Below, piece after piece: positions 62,806 through 64,000 of a stretch of 64,000 nt of DNA (its first letter is position 1; each line of letters opens with the position of its first letter). Below the pieces are notes generated by a model. It made no database searches, was not told the DNA's origin, and saw only the letters and a list, made by a program, of their open reading frames with translations. Origin of the DNA: Xylanibacter ruminicola (GTDB taxonomy: Bacteria > Bacteroidota > Bacteroidia > Bacteroidales > Bacteroidaceae); contig NZ_FRBD01000001.1 of the NCBI RefSeq assembly GCF_900142525.1, forward strand, positions 1 through 64,000, read 5' to 3'. Position numbers and translations under genes: made by a program.

Positions 62806-64000
62806 ATGAAGAAGTTAGTTGCATGGCAGGAAGAGCCTGTAATGGAGGCTCCTGTTGAGAAGGAAGAAATGGGTGTTACCATCAACATTGACAATGGTGA
62901 GAACAATTTTGTCGGGGAACTGGTCGATGAACCTATTGAGACACTGGTCAGGAAGCCTTCAAAAAAAGAGCTTGACAGGGAGGAAGGACGAAGAGGCAAT
63001 GAACGTAAGCCAAGTAACAAGGTGACTTATCACCCTGTTACTGGACGGTCTGACTCTGCTCCAAGTGTTCCATATAGACCTGGAGTCGCACGTGGCAGTT
63101 ATCGTCCCACTGGTGTATTAGGTTATGTAAATCCAGAGAAAGAGGATAAATCCAGAAGACGCAGTCGTTCAAGAGACGAATTCCGTCCAAAGGATGGCAG
63201 GGAATCATTTCGTCATTTTGAGGATAGGGAGGAAAGCAGACGGCCAAGGAGAAGCAGAGATTTCGAAGAAAGAGACAGCAGAAGACTTGAGGAACATGAG
63301 AAAAGGATGTCCATGCTGGAAGCTTCTCTTCATGAACTGTACCCTACTTCGGCTATCACCGTCCAGAAGAATCAGGAAGAGGATCCTGTTCCGTCAATCA
63401 AGAAATGGACTAATGATGACATCCCAATGGAGAAATTCCAGACGGATGGTGTCAGCCAGCTCAGTGAGAGCGAGCTTTTGGCCATCATCATTGGCAACGG
63501 CCCGAAGGAGTTTCCAACTGTAGATCTCATGAATCAGATGTTGAATGACTGCGGCAATGACCTTTCCAAACTGGGTAAGAAGACAATGGAAGAACTGATG
63601 TGCTACCGTGGCATTGGTAAGAACCGGGCTATCGCTATAGTCGCTGCCTGCGAGTTCGGGAAGCGTTTTAGAAAGACAGCTCCAGAGGAGAAACCTGTTC
63701 TGAAGAATGCCTTGGCCATCGGTGACTACATGATGCCACAACTTGAAGACCTGGATGTGGAGGAGTTCTGGGCATTGTTCCTCAATCCGAAACATGAATT
63801 GCTCAGAAGAGTCAGGATCTGCAGAGGTGAAGTTTCTGAAAATGCTGCCGACCCGAGAAACATCATGCGATTCGGGGTGCTCTACAATGCGACCTACATT
63901 GTTACAGTACATAACCATGTCAGTGGGAATCCCTCTCCTACAAAGTTCGACAGCACCATTGCTACTAAACTTACTCAGGCTGCAGAGTCTGTACGGATGA
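62806..64000 (+). CDS. radC: RadC-like JAB protein with Arg-rich N-terminal extension (3' end beyond the window)
   Basis: At least 398 codons, open to the window edge. Residues 1-190 are a disordered charged extension (KSRRRSRSRDEFRP; RRPRRSRDFEERDSRR), unlike ordinary RadC (about 225 aa). From about 205 the UPF0758 part begins: DDIPMEKFQTDGVSQLSESELLA, an HhH segment YRGIGKNRAIAI, then the JAB/MPN metal motif HNHVSGNPSPTKFD with Val where RadC usually has Pro. Judged from the remnant at 46737-47100, the stop codon should lie 68 nt past the window. RadC proteins are frequent in mobile elements; their role is unsettled. Confidence 0.85.
   Translation, partial: MKKLVAWQEEPVMEAPVEKEEMGVTINIDNGENNFVGELVDEPIETLVRKPSKKELDREEGRRGNERKPSNKVTYHPVTGRSDSAPSVPYRPGVARGSYRPTGVLGYVNPEKEDKSRRRSRSRDEFRPKDGRESFRHFEDREESRRPRRSRDFEERDSRRLEEHEKRMSMLEASLHELYPTSAITVQKNQEEDPVPSIKKWTNDDIPMEKFQTDGVSQLSESELLAIIIGNGPKEFPTVDLMNQMLNDCGNDLSKLGKKTMEELMCYRGIGKNRAIAIVAACEFGKRFRKTAPEEKPVLKNALAIGDYMMPQLEDLDVEEFWALFLNPKHELLRRVRICRGEVSENAADPRNIMRFGVLYNATYIVTVHNHVSGNPSPTKFDSTIATKLTQAAESVRM
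63608..64000 (+). repeat. Right direct copy of the radC repeat bounding the island
   Basis: Matches 46737-47032 in the same orientation; offset 16871 before and 16968 after the 97-bp deletion in the left copy. Confidence 0.9.

Overview
The window reads as a chromosomal segment of a gut or rumen Bacteroidota, most like Prevotella and its relatives. The signs are: promoters with the Bacteroidetes -7 element TAnnTTTG (20 are annotated, several with a TTTG-like box about 20 nt upstream); TonB-dependent receptors; an HU-like/'smalltalk' gene pair; Ino1; DUF4954; an M6 protease with a Prevotella-type C-terminus; and exported GH35, GH67 and GH97 glycosidases. I saw no tRNA, rRNA, CRISPR array or intact DDE insertion sequence.

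Positions 1-46500 are mostly core genome. In order they hold: an HU-like protein and a small membrane peptide; inositol-phosphate synthase (Ino1); a BtuB-like TonB receptor; dnaA; a minus-strand run of a 230-aa ribonucleotide-reductase-tail-like protein, folB, an amidase and an MlaD/MCE protein; a nitroreductase; a uronate operon (orphan PTS IIC, KduI with a signal peptide, ExuT-like carrier); two coupled Cache-HAMP sensors, one of them a degenerate kinase; typA; rpsO; a second TonB receptor; clpB; an M6 protease behind fumarase; hflX, DUF4954 and an M16 protease; nagB with GH97; divergent GH35 and GH67; then galactokinase, a nucleotidyltransferase and a UDP-glucuronate-type epimerase; SodB; and an alkyltransferase. 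The sugar genes suit breakdown of galactosylated and glucuronylated plant hemicellulose, with uronates, galactose and amino sugars entering central metabolism, but no SusC/SusD pair is present.

Positions 46595-64000 are an accessory island. It opens with a chimera in which the first 47 codons of a metallophosphoesterase run into a broken radC. The intact radC of the same family is the last gene of the window, so the island lies between two direct copies of radC. Inside are: a DUF4143 ATPase with a 4 x 23-bp repeat upstream; a RAYT transposase between inverted REP-like sequences; a Pycsar-type anti-phage operon (pyrimidine cyclase plus membrane effector) extended by two more class III cyclases and a probable small RNA; a DUF4393 (Abi-alpha)/four-helix-bundle pair; a GHKL ATPase fused to a PD-(D/E)XK nuclease, next to a RloB-like Toprim protein; and two tandem tyrosine recombinases, each with a second arm-type domain at its C-terminus.

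Two threads run through the window. Short tandem arrays, mostly of 7 bp, sit between genes and also inside at least four genes, and in one case supply a stop codon and the next start codon. The best candidates for undescribed systems are the three-cyclase Pycsar locus with its RNA and the GHKL-nuclease/RloB pair.
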